From: CAZTHC01 sp964613425
GTDB lineage: Bacteria > Bacillota > Clostridia > TANB77 > CAG-508
Length of the DNA stretch: 22,637 bases
Direction: 5' to 3'
NCBI GenBank assembly: GCA_964613425.1
Contig: CAZTHC010000013.1
Span: 1 to 22,637, forward strand
Position 1 is the stretch's first letter. Each line of letters opens with the position of its first letter. This document shows, one piece after another, positions 1-7,463 of the stretch. Below the pieces are notes generated by a model. That model was not told the origin of the DNA and did not search any database. It saw nothing but the letters and a program-made list of their open reading frames with translations. Made by a program: the position numbers and the translations under genes.

Positions 1-2
1 CT

Positions 3-437
3 GAGCAAACTTCTTTACAGTCAAGTGCTGAAAATTTACAAAAAACTTCTAGCAAAAGTGGAATTGTAAAAGTTCGAAGTTCTTTAAATGTACGTTCTGG
101 TCCTGGAACTAACTATTCGTATGTTAAATCTTTGTATAATGGGTCCTCTGTGACAATATATGAAACACAAAACGGCTGGTATAGAGTTGGTAATGGATTG
201 TGGGTTATAGATGATTATATAACTATTTCACTTTCAACATCTTCAAGTGTTGAAAATATTAAATATTTTAAGTCATCTCCAACTTATATATACTCAAAAT
301 CTAATTTAACTGGAAGCATCTACACGTATTTGAAAAATACAAAAATAAAAGTTTTAGAAAATCTGGGAAGTATAGATAAAATATATGTACCTGCAACAGG
401 CCGAACTGGTTACGTTAAAACTTCGGTTTATAAATAG
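3..437 (+). CDS. SH3-repeat protein, C-terminal part (5' end outside window)
   Basis: The reading frame is open from the window edge (codons in phase from base 3) to a TAG stop at 435-437, so the gene starts upstream. The first visible residues are Ser/Gln/Lys-rich and look like a linker. They are followed by a typical bacterial SH3 (SH3_3) domain with the signature LNVRSGPGTNYSYV and a later NGWYRVGNGLWV. A second, weaker SH3-like unit follows and ends GRTGYVKTSVYK. Such repeats usually bind the cell wall at the end of secreted autolysins or other envelope proteins; the catalytic part, if any, is not visible. A TTG at 132 could be read as a start, but it lies inside the SH3 domain and is not the true one. 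The stop codon lies in the loop of the gene's terminator. Domain call is firm; whole-protein function is unknown. Confidence 0.8.
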   Translation, partial: EQTSLQSSAENLQKTSSKSGIVKVRSSLNVRSGPGTNYSYVKSLYNGSSVTIYETQNGWYRVGNGLWVIDDYITISLSTSSSVENIKYFKSSPTYIYSKSNLTGSIYTYLKNTKIKVLENLGSIDKIYVPATGRTGYVKTSVYK

Positions 438-452
438 ACCGAAGTTTTTTTA
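417..452 (+). terminator. Rho-independent terminator of the SH3 gene
   Basis: A perfect 11-bp stem pairs AAAACTTCGGT (417-427) with ACCGAAGTTTT (438-448) around a 10-base loop, followed by a T tract. The TAG stop of the SH3 gene (435-437) sits within the loop, so coding and terminator sequences overlap. Confidence 0.9.
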
Positions 453-473
453 ATTTTTATTAGACTTTTTTAT

Positions 474-502
474 GCTATAATTGTATTATATTTAAAGAGG
501 TG
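474..502 (+). promoter_or_regulatory. Extended -10 promoter and ribosome site of the sigma-fusion gene
   Basis: TGCTATAAT (474, with TATAAT at 476-481) is a good extended -10 element; no convincing -35 is seen, as is common for extended -10 promoters. AAAGAGGTG at 494-502 is a strong ribosome site placed correctly for the ATG at 508. The gene therefore appears to have its own housekeeping-type promoter after the SH3 terminator. Confidence 0.6.
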
Positions 503-507
503 TTTAT

Positions 508-2163
508 ATGGATGATGATAAAAAACTATACAATGAGTTTTTAGCTAATAATCAAGATTCTTTTTATACTCTAATTAACAAGTATAAAAAGAATGTAATT
601 TATTTTATTAGTAGATATGTTAAAAATTTAGATGCTGCTGAAGATATTTTTCAAGATATAATTTTATATTTGCTTGAAAATAAATTTAATTATGATTCAA
701 AGTATTCTTTTAAAACATATTTATACATAATTGCTAAATCAAAATCTATTAATTACATGAAAAAATATAATAATAGAGAAACGAGTCTAACTGAATATGA
801 TGATTTCTCGGTTGATTATTTAGAAGAAATTATTTTTTCAAATGAAATACAATCTAAATTAAAAACGGTATTAAAACAACTAAAAACAGATTATCAAATA
901 GTTATATATTTGACGCAAATTGAAGGGTTAAGCTATAAAGAGGCTTCCTTAATATTAAATAAAACAGAGAAACAAATTAAAAATTTAGCATACAATGCTA
1001 AAAAGACTTTAAAAATATTACTTATTAAAGAAAGGATGATAGAAGTGAGAAATAATAAATTTATTAGAATTTTGTCTTGGTTTTTAATTATAGGTATTGT
1101 AGTATCTGGAATAGTATGTGCTTCAAAAGTAATAATAGAAAAAATAAATAATGCAAATTTAAATCCTACTTTTTCTGGTAGCTTTGGAAACATTTCTGGT
1201 AACCAAGTATGGGTAGGTACTTTCAACCTTGCTTGGAATGATTTAATGGACTTTTTTAAATTAGATAAAATAGAGTTTGAAGAAGGTAATTCCTCTTTAG
1301 CAGATGAACTAAATAAAAGAAGTTTTTCTAAGGATTATCTATCTGAAAAGGATTATTATACTGCTTTTGGTGCAGTAAATACTAGTTTGAGAACTAAAAT
1401 AGAAACCGATTTAAAAAACAAATTTAATGAAAATAGTAATATTCTAGACAGAGTTAATTGGAACGATTCTAACAACCATTATTTATTATATTCTACGTTA
1501 AGAAAAGAATTTACATTTAATATTCCTTTCCCTAAAAGAGATTCTGATAAATTTGGAAATAGTGATTTTAAAGTTGAATACTTTGGTTTAGAAGATAGCA
1601 CCATTGACGACACTTTCAATAATGTAGAGGCTCTATTTCATAATTCCAAAACTGATTTTGCTGTAAAAATAAATACTAAAGAGGGTGAAGAATTATACTT
1701 ATATAGAACAAATAATACTATTTCTTTTGAAAATTCATATTACGAAATGCTAGAAAAATCTAAACAATATTCAGGAAGAAAAACTTTGAAAAGAGAAAAA
1801 GATAAATTAAAAGTTCCATTTATTAAAGTTAATGCCGATATTAATTATGATGAATTATGTAATAAACACATAAAAGGAACAGATGCGTACATTAACCAAA
1901 CAATTCAAACTGTTGACTTTGAATTAGATAATTATGGAGGACATGTTAAAAGTGAAGCTATGATTGACATGTACTTATGTATGTCTTTTGAAGAACAAAG
2001 AGAATTTAATTTTACAGATACTTTTGTATTATTCATGAAAGAAAAAGGAAAAGGAAAACCATATTTTGCATTATTAGTTGAAAACACAGATGTATTAATA
2101 AAAGATGAAACAGCTACAGAACAACCTCAAAACCAAACAGTAAATTATATTATAGGAACTTAA
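508..2163 (+). CDS. ECF-type sigma factor fused to membrane helix and large extracytoplasmic domain
   Basis: A 551-residue protein. Residues about 7-86 look like sigma-70 region 2 (AAEDIFQDIILYLLENK, then KTYLYIIAKSKSINYMKK). Residues about 108-175 look like region 4 with a helix-turn-helix (IEGLSYKEASLILNKTEKQIKNL). A single hydrophobic segment follows at about 185-206 (SWFLIIGIVVSGIVCA), then about 345 residues predicted to lie outside the cell. ECF sigma factors are normally about 160-190 residues, with a separate membrane anti-sigma encoded next door; here the two parts form one open frame. In the outer part, the final 100 residues (VPFIKVNADINYDEL, FELDNYGGHVKSEA, FVLFMKEKGKGKPYFALLVENT) faintly recall the C-terminal half of serpins; this is only a by-eye resemblance. 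Inference: a membrane-tethered sigma factor, or a sigma/membrane-protein pair made from one gene through the internal start at 1045. Sigma call is firm; outer domain function is open. Confidence 0.8.
   Translation: MDDDKKLYNEFLANNQDSFYTLINKYKKNVIYFISRYVKNLDAAEDIFQDIILYLLENKFNYDSKYSFKTYLYIIAKSKSINYMKKYNNRETSLTEYDDFSVDYLEEIIFSNEIQSKLKTVLKQLKTDYQIVIYLTQIEGLSYKEASLILNKTEKQIKNLAYNAKKTLKILLIKERMIEVRNNKFIRILSWFLIIGIVVSGIVCASKVIIEKINNANLNPTFSGSFGNISGNQVWVGTFNLAWNDLMDFFKLDKIEFEEGNSSLADELNKRSFSKDYLSEKDYYTAFGAVNTSLRTKIETDLKNKFNENSNILDRVNWNDSNNHYLLYSTLRKEFTFNIPFPKRDSDKFGNSDFKVEYFGLEDSTIDDTFNNVEALFHNSKTDFAVKINTKEGEELYLYRTNNTISFENSYYEMLEKSKQYSGRKTLKREKDKLKVPFIKVNADINYDELCNKHIKGTDAYINQTIQTVDFELDNYGGHVKSEAMIDMYLCMSFEEQREFNFTDTFVLFMKEKGKGKPYFALLVENTDVLIKDETATEQPQNQTVNYIIGT
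1031..1047 (+). promoter_or_regulatory. Internal ribosome site and GTG start inside the sigma-fusion gene
   Basis: AAAGG at 1031-1035 is followed 9 bases later by an in-frame GTG at 1045-1047 (codon 180), exactly where the sigma region 4 ends and the short basic segment before the membrane helix begins. An ATG at 1036-1038 is also in frame but too close to this site. Initiation at 1045 would give a free membrane protein of about 372 residues, the layout of a classical anti-sigma gene. Whether it is used is inference. Confidence 0.4.
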
Positions 2164-2203
2164 AACATAATTTATATATGGCTGAAAACCGCTATCTTAA
2201 AGC

Positions 2204-2238
2204 AAAAAGAAATTACCTAAAATTAGGTAATTTCTTTT
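2204..2238. terminator. Bidirectional terminator between sigma-fusion gene and tRNA-Pro
   Basis: A long A/T-flanked inverted repeat, AAAGAAATTACCTAA (2206-2220) against TTAGGTAATTTCTTT (2223-2237). It has T runs in both reading directions, so it can end the plus-strand sigma transcript and the minus-strand tRNA-Pro transcript. Confidence 0.8.
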
Positions 2239-2242
2239 AAAT

Positions 2243-2318
2243 TGGTCGGGGTGACACGAATCGAACGTGCGACCTCATGGTCCCAAACCACGCGCTCTAC
2301 CAACTGAGCCACACCCCG
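2243..2318 (-). tRNA. tRNA-Pro (anticodon TGG)
   Basis: On the minus strand a full cloverleaf can be folded: acceptor CGGGGTG (from 2318) pairs with CACCCCG. The D arm contains GGCTCAGTTGGTAGAGC, the anticodon stem CGTGG/CCATG encloses loop TTTGGGA with anticodon TGG, and the T arm contains GTTCGATTC. The discriminator is A (2246) and the CCA end is encoded (2243-2245). TGG-anticodon tRNA-Pro reads most or all proline codons. Confidence 0.97.
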
Positions 2319-2337
2319 AAATATTAAATACTTATAT

Positions 2338-2366
2338 AATATAGCATATTTTATTTGACTTTGCAA
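2338..2366 (-). promoter_or_regulatory. Promoter of tRNA-Pro
   Basis: Reading the minus strand, TTGCAA (2366-2361) is followed after 17 bases by TATATT (2343-2338), preceded by TGC as in an extended -10. It lies about 20 bases before the tRNA 5' end. Confidence 0.65.
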
Positions 2367-2395
2367 CATTTTTTTTAATTTTTTTCAAAATTGCC

Positions 2396-2424
2396 TTGAA
2401 TTAAAGCCAATATCATATTATAAT
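2396..2424 (+). promoter_or_regulatory. Promoter of tRNA-Arg
   Basis: TTGAAT at 2396-2401 and TATAAT at 2419-2424 are separated by 17 bases, with the tRNA-Arg 5' end 20 bases further on. It is divergent from the tRNA-Pro promoter, and the two -35 regions are about 30 bases apart. Confidence 0.7.
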
Positions 2425-2444
2425 ATTAAAGTACCTTCATTTTT

Positions 2445-2521
2445 GTACCTGTAGCTCAATTGGATAGAGTGCAAGACTACGAATCTTGAGGTTGGGGGTT
2501 CGATTCCCTTCAGGTACACCA
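2445..2521 (+). tRNA. tRNA-Arg (anticodon ACG)
   Basis: Acceptor GTACCTG (2445-2451) pairs with CAGGTAC; the D arm has AGCTCAATTGGATAGAG. The anticodon stem CAAGA/TCTTG encloses loop CTACGAA, giving anticodon ACG (expected to be edited to ICG by TadA and to read CGU, CGC and CGA). The T arm has GGTTCGATTCC; the discriminator A is at 2518 and CCA is encoded at 2519-2521. Confidence 0.97.
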
Positions 2522-2554
2522 AAAGAATGAAAACTTTATGTTTTCATTCTTTTT
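2521..2554 (+). terminator. Terminator of tRNA-Arg
   Basis: A 14-bp perfect stem AAAAGAATGAAAAC / GTTTTCATTCTTTT with loop TTTAT and a T run. It begins at the last A of the tRNA CCA end and runs right up to the N block. Confidence 0.85.
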
Positions 2555-2654
2555 NNNNNNNNNNNNNNNNNNNNNNNNNNNNNNNNNNNNNNNNNNNNNN
2601 NNNNNNNNNNNNNNNNNNNNNNNNNNNNNNNNNNNNNNNNNNNNNNNNNNNNNN
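2555..2654. other. Assembly gap (100 N)
   Basis: Exactly 100 N, the usual placeholder for a scaffold gap of unknown size. The distance and even the adjacency between tRNA-Arg and the M14 peptidase gene are therefore inferred by the assembler, and the promoter of the peptidase gene is missing. Confidence 0.98.
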
Positions 2655-2668
2655 AAATGGAGGTTTTT

Positions 2669-3943
2669 ATGGAATTGTTAAAAATTGGTTCTTCTGGTCC
2701 TTTAGTTGAATTGCTTCAATCTACTTTGACTAAACTTGGCTTTTTTTATAGTAGAATTGATGGAGTTTTTGGAAATGCTACAGAAAGTTCTGTTAAATAC
2801 TTTCAGCAAAGATTTGGTTTAACCCCTGATGGAATTGTAGGAGAAAAAACGTGGAATGCTTTATTTCCTTATATTAATGGTTATTCAATTTATACTGTTA
2901 AAACTGGTGATACTTTATATTCAATTTCTAACAAATTCTCAACTAGTATTGCTTTAATTGAAACAGCTAATCCTAATGTTAATTTGTCTACTATTTTTGA
3001 AGGTCAAGAAATTGTCGTTCCTTTTGGTTCTGTTGTACCTACTAATATTAGCTATACTTATGCTATTATGCAAATGAATATAAATTCTTTGCAAAGAATT
3101 TATCCTTTTATAAGTGTTGGTAGCATTGGAAATAGCGTGCTTGGTAATTCTATTCCGTATGTTAAAATTGGAAACGGAAGTAAAGAAATTTTTTATAGTG
3201 CTTCTATTCATGCTAACGAATGGATTGTTTCTGTTTTATTAATGAAATTTATTGAAAATTATTGCCGTGCTTTCGCTCTTAATTCTACTATTTTTGGCTA
3301 TTCCTCTTCTTCATTATTTAACAATGTTTCTTTATACTTGGTTCCTATGTGCAACCCAGATGGTGTAAACCTTGTTACTGGTGAACTCTCAGAAAACTCA
3401 AATGCATATGAACAGGCTCAAGAAATATCTAATAATTACCCTAATATTCCTTTTCCTCAAGGCTGGAAAGCTAATATTAATGGAATAGATTTAAATCTTC
3501 AATTTCCTGCAGGTTGGGAAAATGCTAAAGAGATTAAATTTGCTCAGGGGTTTACTTCTCCTGCGCCTCGTGACTTTGTCGGTTTTGGTCCTTTAACTAC
3601 TCCAGAATCTTTGGCTTTATATAATTTCACTTTACAACATAATTTTGAATTAATATTGGCCTACCATACTCAGGGGCAAGAAATTTATTGGCAATTTCAA
3701 AACTATGCTCCATTAGAAGCAGAAGAAATTGGTGAAACTTTTGCCAATGTTAGCGGATATACCTTAGCTAATGTACCTTATGAATCTGGCTTTGCTGGTT
3801 ACAAGGATTGGTTCCTACAACAGTACAAACGTCCTGGATATACAATAGAAGCAGGTCTTGGACAGAACCCGCTTCCTATTTCGCAATTTAATGAAATTTA
3901 TAATGATAATATTGGAATACTTGTACTTGGAATGATTTTATAA
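2669..3943 (+). CDS. Cell-wall M14 peptidase (gamma-D-glutamyl-diamino acid endopeptidase I type)
   Basis: A 424-residue protein. Residues about 5-65 form a PG_binding_1 domain (FFYSRIDGVFGNATESSV, FQQRFGLTPDGIVGEKTW), about 73-117 a LysM domain (YTVKTGDTLYSISNKF), and about 125-424 an M14 zinc peptidase. Zinc ligands are visible as H181 and E184 (IHANEW) and H333 (AYHTQGQ); the catalytic glutamate is E394 (YTIEAGLGQNP). NPDGV and NGIDLNLQFP match conserved M14 blocks. The family cuts the D-Glu/diaminopimelate bond of peptidoglycan stem peptides and is linked to sporulation and cell-wall turnover in Bacillus. There is no signal peptide, as in Bacillus endopeptidase I, so it may act in the mother cell or spore. 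I chose ATG 2669 because GGAGG (2659-2663) precedes it at proper distance; ATG 2657 overlaps that site. It ends 2 bases from the convergent kinase gene. Confidence 0.9.
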   Translation: MELLKIGSSGPLVELLQSTLTKLGFFYSRIDGVFGNATESSVKYFQQRFGLTPDGIVGEKTWNALFPYINGYSIYTVKTGDTLYSISNKFSTSIALIETANPNVNLSTIFEGQEIVVPFGSVVPTNISYTYAIMQMNINSLQRIYPFISVGSIGNSVLGNSIPYVKIGNGSKEIFYSASIHANEWIVSVLLMKFIENYCRAFALNSTIFGYSSSSLFNNVSLYLVPMCNPDGVNLVTGELSENSNAYEQAQEISNNYPNIPFPQGWKANINGIDLNLQFPAGWENAKEIKFAQGFTSPAPRDFVGFGPLTTPESLALYNFTLQHNFELILAYHTQGQEIYWQFQNYAPLEAEEIGETFANVSGYTLANVPYESGFAGYKDWFLQQYKRPGYTIEAGLGQNPLPISQFNEIYNDNIGILVLGMIL

Positions 3944-3945
3944 AT

Positions 3946-4512
3946 TTATCTTTCTATTTCTGTTCCAAATTCTGTTTTATACCAGCAATTCAAACTTCTT
4001 CTATTTTTAAAAATAATTACATTTTTGTTGGAATTTCTTTTTAATACATCTTCAATAAATTCTCTTTTTCTTTTATTCCAACTAAGTGTCCATCTTATAA
4101 ATTTTAAATTCATCTGTTCATTACATCCTGGTATTTCTTTTTTCTCTTTTCCCTTATTTTTTAAATATCTGCATAATACTCCTTTTAGCTTTGCTACTGT
4201 TGAATAATTAAGAAATATAATTAATTCAGCAGCTTCAACTCTTTCTTGTAAAGTAGTTTTATATGTTCCGTCTACAATCCATTTTTCATTATCTATTATA
4301 TCTAAAACTATTTTATCCCTTTCTTCTTCATCTCTCGTTTCCCAATTTTTTAAATAGTTAATTCCATCTATGTGGTATACTGGTAAATCTAATTTTTTGC
4401 CTAAATTATCTGATAATGTTGTTTTTCCAGTTCCTGGTCCACCAATAATAGAAATTTTATTAATATTTTCTGGTATTTTATCTTTTACTAATTTGTTATA
4501 TTCATATTTCAC
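3946..4512 (-). CDS. P-loop nucleoside-kinase-like protein (FlaR/topology modulation type) with MazG-like N-terminal remnant
   Basis: A protein of 188 residues if it starts at GTG 4512, which lies 8 bases after AGGAAG; GTG 4521 overlaps that site and is less likely. Walker A GGPGTGKTT is at residues 24-32, followed by LPVYHIDGINYLKNW and DNEKWIVDGTY, typical of the adenylate-kinase-like family annotated as topology modulation or FlaR-like proteins. Their true substrates are poorly known. Ahead of the P-loop sits YNKLVKDKIPENI, which matches the opening motif (YNKLVRDKIPEII) of MazG-like nucleotide pyrophosphohydrolases. The rest of that enzyme is missing, and the kinase begins straight after. 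It looks like an in-frame fusion by deletion of two once-neighbouring genes. It is the last gene of the minus-strand group and no terminator is seen in the 2-base gap to the convergent peptidase gene. Confidence 0.75.
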   Translation of the reverse strand: MKYEYNKLVKDKIPENINKISIIGGPGTGKTTLSDNLGKKLDLPVYHIDGINYLKNWETRDEEERDKIVLDIIDNEKWIVDGTYKTTLQERVEAAELIIFLNYSTVAKLKGVLCRYLKNKGKEKKEIPGCNEQMNLKFIRWTLSWNKRKREFIEDVLKRNSNKNVIIFKNRRSLNCWYKTEFGTEIER

Positions 4513-4550
4513 ACAAATCACTTCCTATTTCTATTATTTCATAACTTAAA

Positions 4551-5255
4551 TTATTTTTGTTCTTGATATTTTCCGTTTCTATATAAAAACACATCTCCTT
4601 CTTTTGCATTTTTATATAACTCTTCTGGAAACTCTATTTCTTCAATACCTTCTGATCCTGCGTCTGCAATATTATTTAAATCGTATAACCATATTCTACC
4701 TGAATATTTTTCACCAACTTCATACATATGTCCGTCTATTCTTGTGCTTTCTAAATATTCGTTTTGTTGTTCTATTTTTTCTTTAATCATTAAATTTATT
4801 TCTTTTCCAACAATTTTGGTTGCTTCTAAGTCTATTGTAAATTCGTTACCCGTTTTTCTTAAAACATTTCCTAATTCAGTACCCATTGGTAATTCTTCTA
4901 TTCTTTTTGTAATTACTTCATGACTTTTACCTTTTTCACAACTACATAAATTATATGAATTTGTTCCATTTGAACTTATATCATATATATAAAACATTTC
5001 TCCTTTTTCTTTTGTTTTTTTTGCATAGTTTTGTAGGATGTCATTTCTTTCTATTAGCATCTTATCTTTATATTTTGCAATTATTTTTTTATTATAAAGA
5101 GTTAAATCGTCTGAAATTAGGCTGTTGTATTCATAATCCATCTCCATTTCAGAATTTTTTTTTTCAAAATAATTTGATATTTCTTTTATAAGATTTTGCA
5201 CAATTTTATTCTCCTTCAAATTTTCAAATAAATTATTAGATAAATGTAAATTCAA
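4551..5255 (-). CDS. Hypothetical protein, possible DUF3006-like C-terminus
   Basis: A 234-residue soluble-looking protein that I do not recognise. It is Lys/Glu-rich with no signal peptide or membrane helix. An apparently helical N-terminal part (about 1-40) leads into a mixed region with a Cys pair (NLCSCEKGKS). The last 50 residues (GRIWLYDLNNIADAG, EFPEELYKNAKEGDVFLYRNGKY) resemble the small DUF3006 type of beta domain; this is a by-eye suggestion. The start is TTG 5255, with GAGG about 10 bases before it; the nearby ATG is out of frame and closes at once. It lies 38 bases upstream of the kinase gene on the same strand, so the two may share a transcript. Confidence 0.6.
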   Translation of the reverse strand: MNLHLSNNLFENLKENKIVQNLIKEISNYFEKKNSEMEMDYEYNSLISDDLTLYNKKIIAKYKDKMLIERNDILQNYAKKTKEKGEMFYIYDISSNGTNSYNLCSCEKGKSHEVITKRIEELPMGTELGNVLRKTGNEFTIDLEATKIVGKEINLMIKEKIEQQNEYLESTRIDGHMYEVGEKYSGRIWLYDLNNIADAGSEGIEEIEFPEELYKNAKEGDVFLYRNGKYQEQK

Positions 5256-5373
5256 TTTTTCATATCCTCATTTCTTTGTTGGAAATTTACTATTGATACA
5301 TAGTAATAAGAATTAAACTTGAAATGATTATATATTAATTTACAAATATTTACAATAATTATTTTAATTTTTC

Positions 5374-6129
5374 TTATTTTTGGTAACTTTCCCCTGTTGC
5401 ATAATTTATTGTTATTCCTGGTTGCACGTTATAACAATAAACATTAAATTGAATTTCTTTGCCGTTGTCTTCAACAGAAAAAGCCTCCATTTGTACTCCG
5501 CTTGCTAAAAGATTATTTCCTTCGAAAATTGGCGTAACTCTATATAAAACATGATTTGTTTTATTTTTTCTAATATATTCTGATACTTTATTTTCGAACG
5601 GTAACATTCCTTCTGTATTCATATATCTTGTTCCTGTGATTAAATTCTCTTTATTAGCATTTTCTGCTGATAGTTGCCATCCTATTAAATGGCAACGGTT
5701 ATATAAATATTTATCACTAATTAAATTGTCATATCTTTTTTGTACCCAGCCAGAAAGGTTTTTAATGCTACTAATTTCCTCGCGTTCTTCTCCTTCTTTA
5801 GGCATAGTCTCCAAGCAAAGATTTGCAAATGCTACACCACTTCTACCTAGGCTATCCCATTCACTATATTTCTCAAAAGCTTTGCTGCTATACTCTTCTT
5901 CTTTAAAGCTTGGAATATTATTGTTTATTTCTACATATGGACTTGCTGAATACTCTGGAATTGTATCTAAATCAAATGTAATATTCTGTGTGTTAACTGC
6001 ATTTTCAGTATTATTTGGATTTTCTTTTGTTTCACTTATTTGTGAATAAATAATTATACAAATTATGATTATTATTGTTTCTATAAATCTCCACATAATT
6101 TGATTTTTATTTTTCGTTTTTTTTCCCAT
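5374..6129 (-). CDS. Membrane-anchored DNA/RNA non-specific endonuclease (NucA/EndA type)
   Basis: A 251-residue protein with a basic N-terminus and one hydrophobic segment at about 13-30 (signal anchor), then an outer nuclease domain. The active-site block is YNRCHLIGWQLSAENANKEN (residues 143-162), with the general-base His at 147. It is the Gram-positive variant of the DRGH motif, followed by NLITGTRYMNTEGMLPFE. The family uses a metal-bound His/Asn site to cut DNA and RNA. Relatives serve in DNA uptake, nutrient scavenging or toxin delivery; nothing here decides between them. ATG 6129 is supported by GAGGT at proper spacing. It has its own promoter (6153-6181) and follows the htrA terminator, so it is a separate transcription unit. 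Confidence 0.85.
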   Translation of the reverse strand: MGKKTKNKNQIMWRFIETIIIIICIIIYSQISETKENPNNTENAVNTQNITFDLDTIPEYSASPYVEINNNIPSFKEEEYSSKAFEKYSEWDSLGRSGVAFANLCLETMPKEGEEREEISSIKNLSGWVQKRYDNLISDKYLYNRCHLIGWQLSAENANKENLITGTRYMNTEGMLPFENKVSEYIRKNKTNHVLYRVTPIFEGNNLLASGVQMEAFSVEDNGKEIQFNVYCYNVQPGITINYATGESYQK

Positions 6130-6152
6130 ATTTTTACCTCTTGTTTTTAATT

Positions 6153-6181
6153 ATATTATCATAAAAAAATATATTGAACAA
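6153..6181 (-). promoter_or_regulatory. Promoter of the nuclease gene
   Basis: On the minus strand, TTGTTC (6181-6176) is followed after 17 bases by TAATAT (6158-6153), with TG one base before it (extended -10). The nuclease ATG lies about 24 bases downstream. Confidence 0.6.
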
Positions 6182-6210
6182 TATGATATAAATTAAATTT
6201 CTTATATATA

Positions 6211-6239
6211 AAAAGCAGGCATATGTAACACCCGCTTTT
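6211..6239 (-). terminator. Terminator of the htrA-like gene
   Basis: On the minus strand AAAAGCGGG and CCTGCTTTT pair (one G-U wobble) around an 11-base loop and run into a TTTT-containing A/T stretch, 8 bases after the htrA stop. On the plus strand the same stem has an A-C mismatch, so minus is the working direction. Confidence 0.75.
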
Positions 6240-6247
6240 AAATAAAA

Positions 6248-7385
6248 CTATACTCTTTTTCCTAATATAACTTTAATACTGCTTTCTTTATTATTTCTTA
6301 AAAATGTAACTTTCACTTCTTCATTTGGCTCTTTTGTATATATATACTGCCTTAACTCACTCATTCTATTAACTTGGTAACCATCTATTTTTGTTATTAT
6401 ATCTCCTACATTTAAAACTGTTTTTGCACATGGTCCATCCAAAGCAATTTGTGCTATATATATGCCAGATGTGAAATTTATATCTGCATCTAAATATGGT
6501 ATTACATTTTTATCATATGCAAATATTCCTAGATATGCCTCTTCAAAATTACTTGTTTGCATAAGCTTTTCTATTATTGGCTTTACAATATTTATTGGAA
6601 CTGCAAAACCTATTCCCTCTGCTGAAGTTATTTTAACTGTATTTATTCCTATCATTTCCCCTGCCAAATTTATTAGCGGCCCCCCACTATTTCCTGGATT
6701 TATGGTTGCATCTGTTTGTATTAAATTACTCATATATACTGTGTTTCCGTTTTCTTCAAATTTAATTGTTCTATTTACTCCACTTATTATTCCAGCTGTA
6801 ACAGTTCGTTGGAATTCATATCCTATTGGGTTTCCAATTGCATATACTGTTTGTGCCACCTTTGCTTGGTCTGAATCTCCTATTTTTATATATTTCAAAT
6901 TTTTCATTGGAATTTTAATTATTGCTAAATCCAAATCTGTATCTGCCCACACAACATTTCCATTATATGTTTTTCCATTTGCCAGTGTTACATAACAGTT
7001 ACTATATTTATTTCCACTAACATGCCAATTTGTAAGAATATATCCGTTTTCTGATACTACTACTCCGCTTCCTATTCCTAAATTTTCCGAACCATTTTCT
7101 AAGAATATAGAGCTTCCTATTCCTTTTATTTTAGAAATTCCAACAACACATTCTGAAATTTCTTCTATATATTCTGTTATTTCTTTACTTTGTGTTTTAC
7201 TCTCTTCTACTGTTTGTGAAAGTCTTGCTACTTCTACTTTTTCTGGCTGTCCGAATATTTGTTACTTCTATTCCTAAATACATATTATATATTAGTATTG
7301 AAAGTATTGAAACAAGTATCATTATTAGGGTAAGTATGAAAAAATTTTTTATTCCAAAACCTTTATTTTCTTTATATCTATACAA
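6248..7385 (-). CDS. htrA: HtrA/DegP-type serine protease, frameshifted after the membrane anchor
   Basis: The gene reads as two overlapping frames. The first starts at TTG 7385 (AGGTGATG just upstream) and gives a cytoplasmic tail and a membrane helix (FFILTLIMILVSILSILIY), then continues ...MYLGIEVTNI to base 7254. The second frame is open from 7261 and carries GQPEKVEVARLSQTVEE and the protease. If G7253 (a C on the coding strand) is removed, one 378-residue protein results with H121 (LTNWHV), D152 (DTDLDLAII), S233 (NPGNSGGPL) and a C-terminal PDZ domain (about residues 285-378). This is the full triad and normal HtrA layout: a membrane-tethered envelope quality-control protease. As written, the protease part would lack its anchor. 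The frame runs open from the joint to the catalytic His, so the annotated GTG at 6952 is not a real start. Confidence 0.85.
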
Positions 7386-7463
7386 ATAACATCACCTATT
7401 AAATATTTTTTCCATTTTTTAGAATTTTAAACAATTTGCTTTGTTACATTTTAATGACATTTT

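Noticed and set aside
2527..2709. 60-residue ORF running across the N block
   Set aside because: Artificial: most of it is N, it begins inside the tRNA-Arg terminator and ends out of frame inside the M14 peptidase gene.
5256..5373. Riboswitch or small RNA in the 118-base spacer
   Set aside because: Only AT-rich sequence with no stable stem or known motif; a weak TTCAAG/TGTATC promoter pair on the minus strand was not convincing.
5636..6049. 137-residue plus-strand ORF
   Set aside because: Antisense to the nuclease gene; no start signal or recognisable domain.
6462..6995. 177-residue plus-strand ORF
   Set aside because: Antisense shadow of the HtrA protease domain, which has a full catalytic triad on the other strand.
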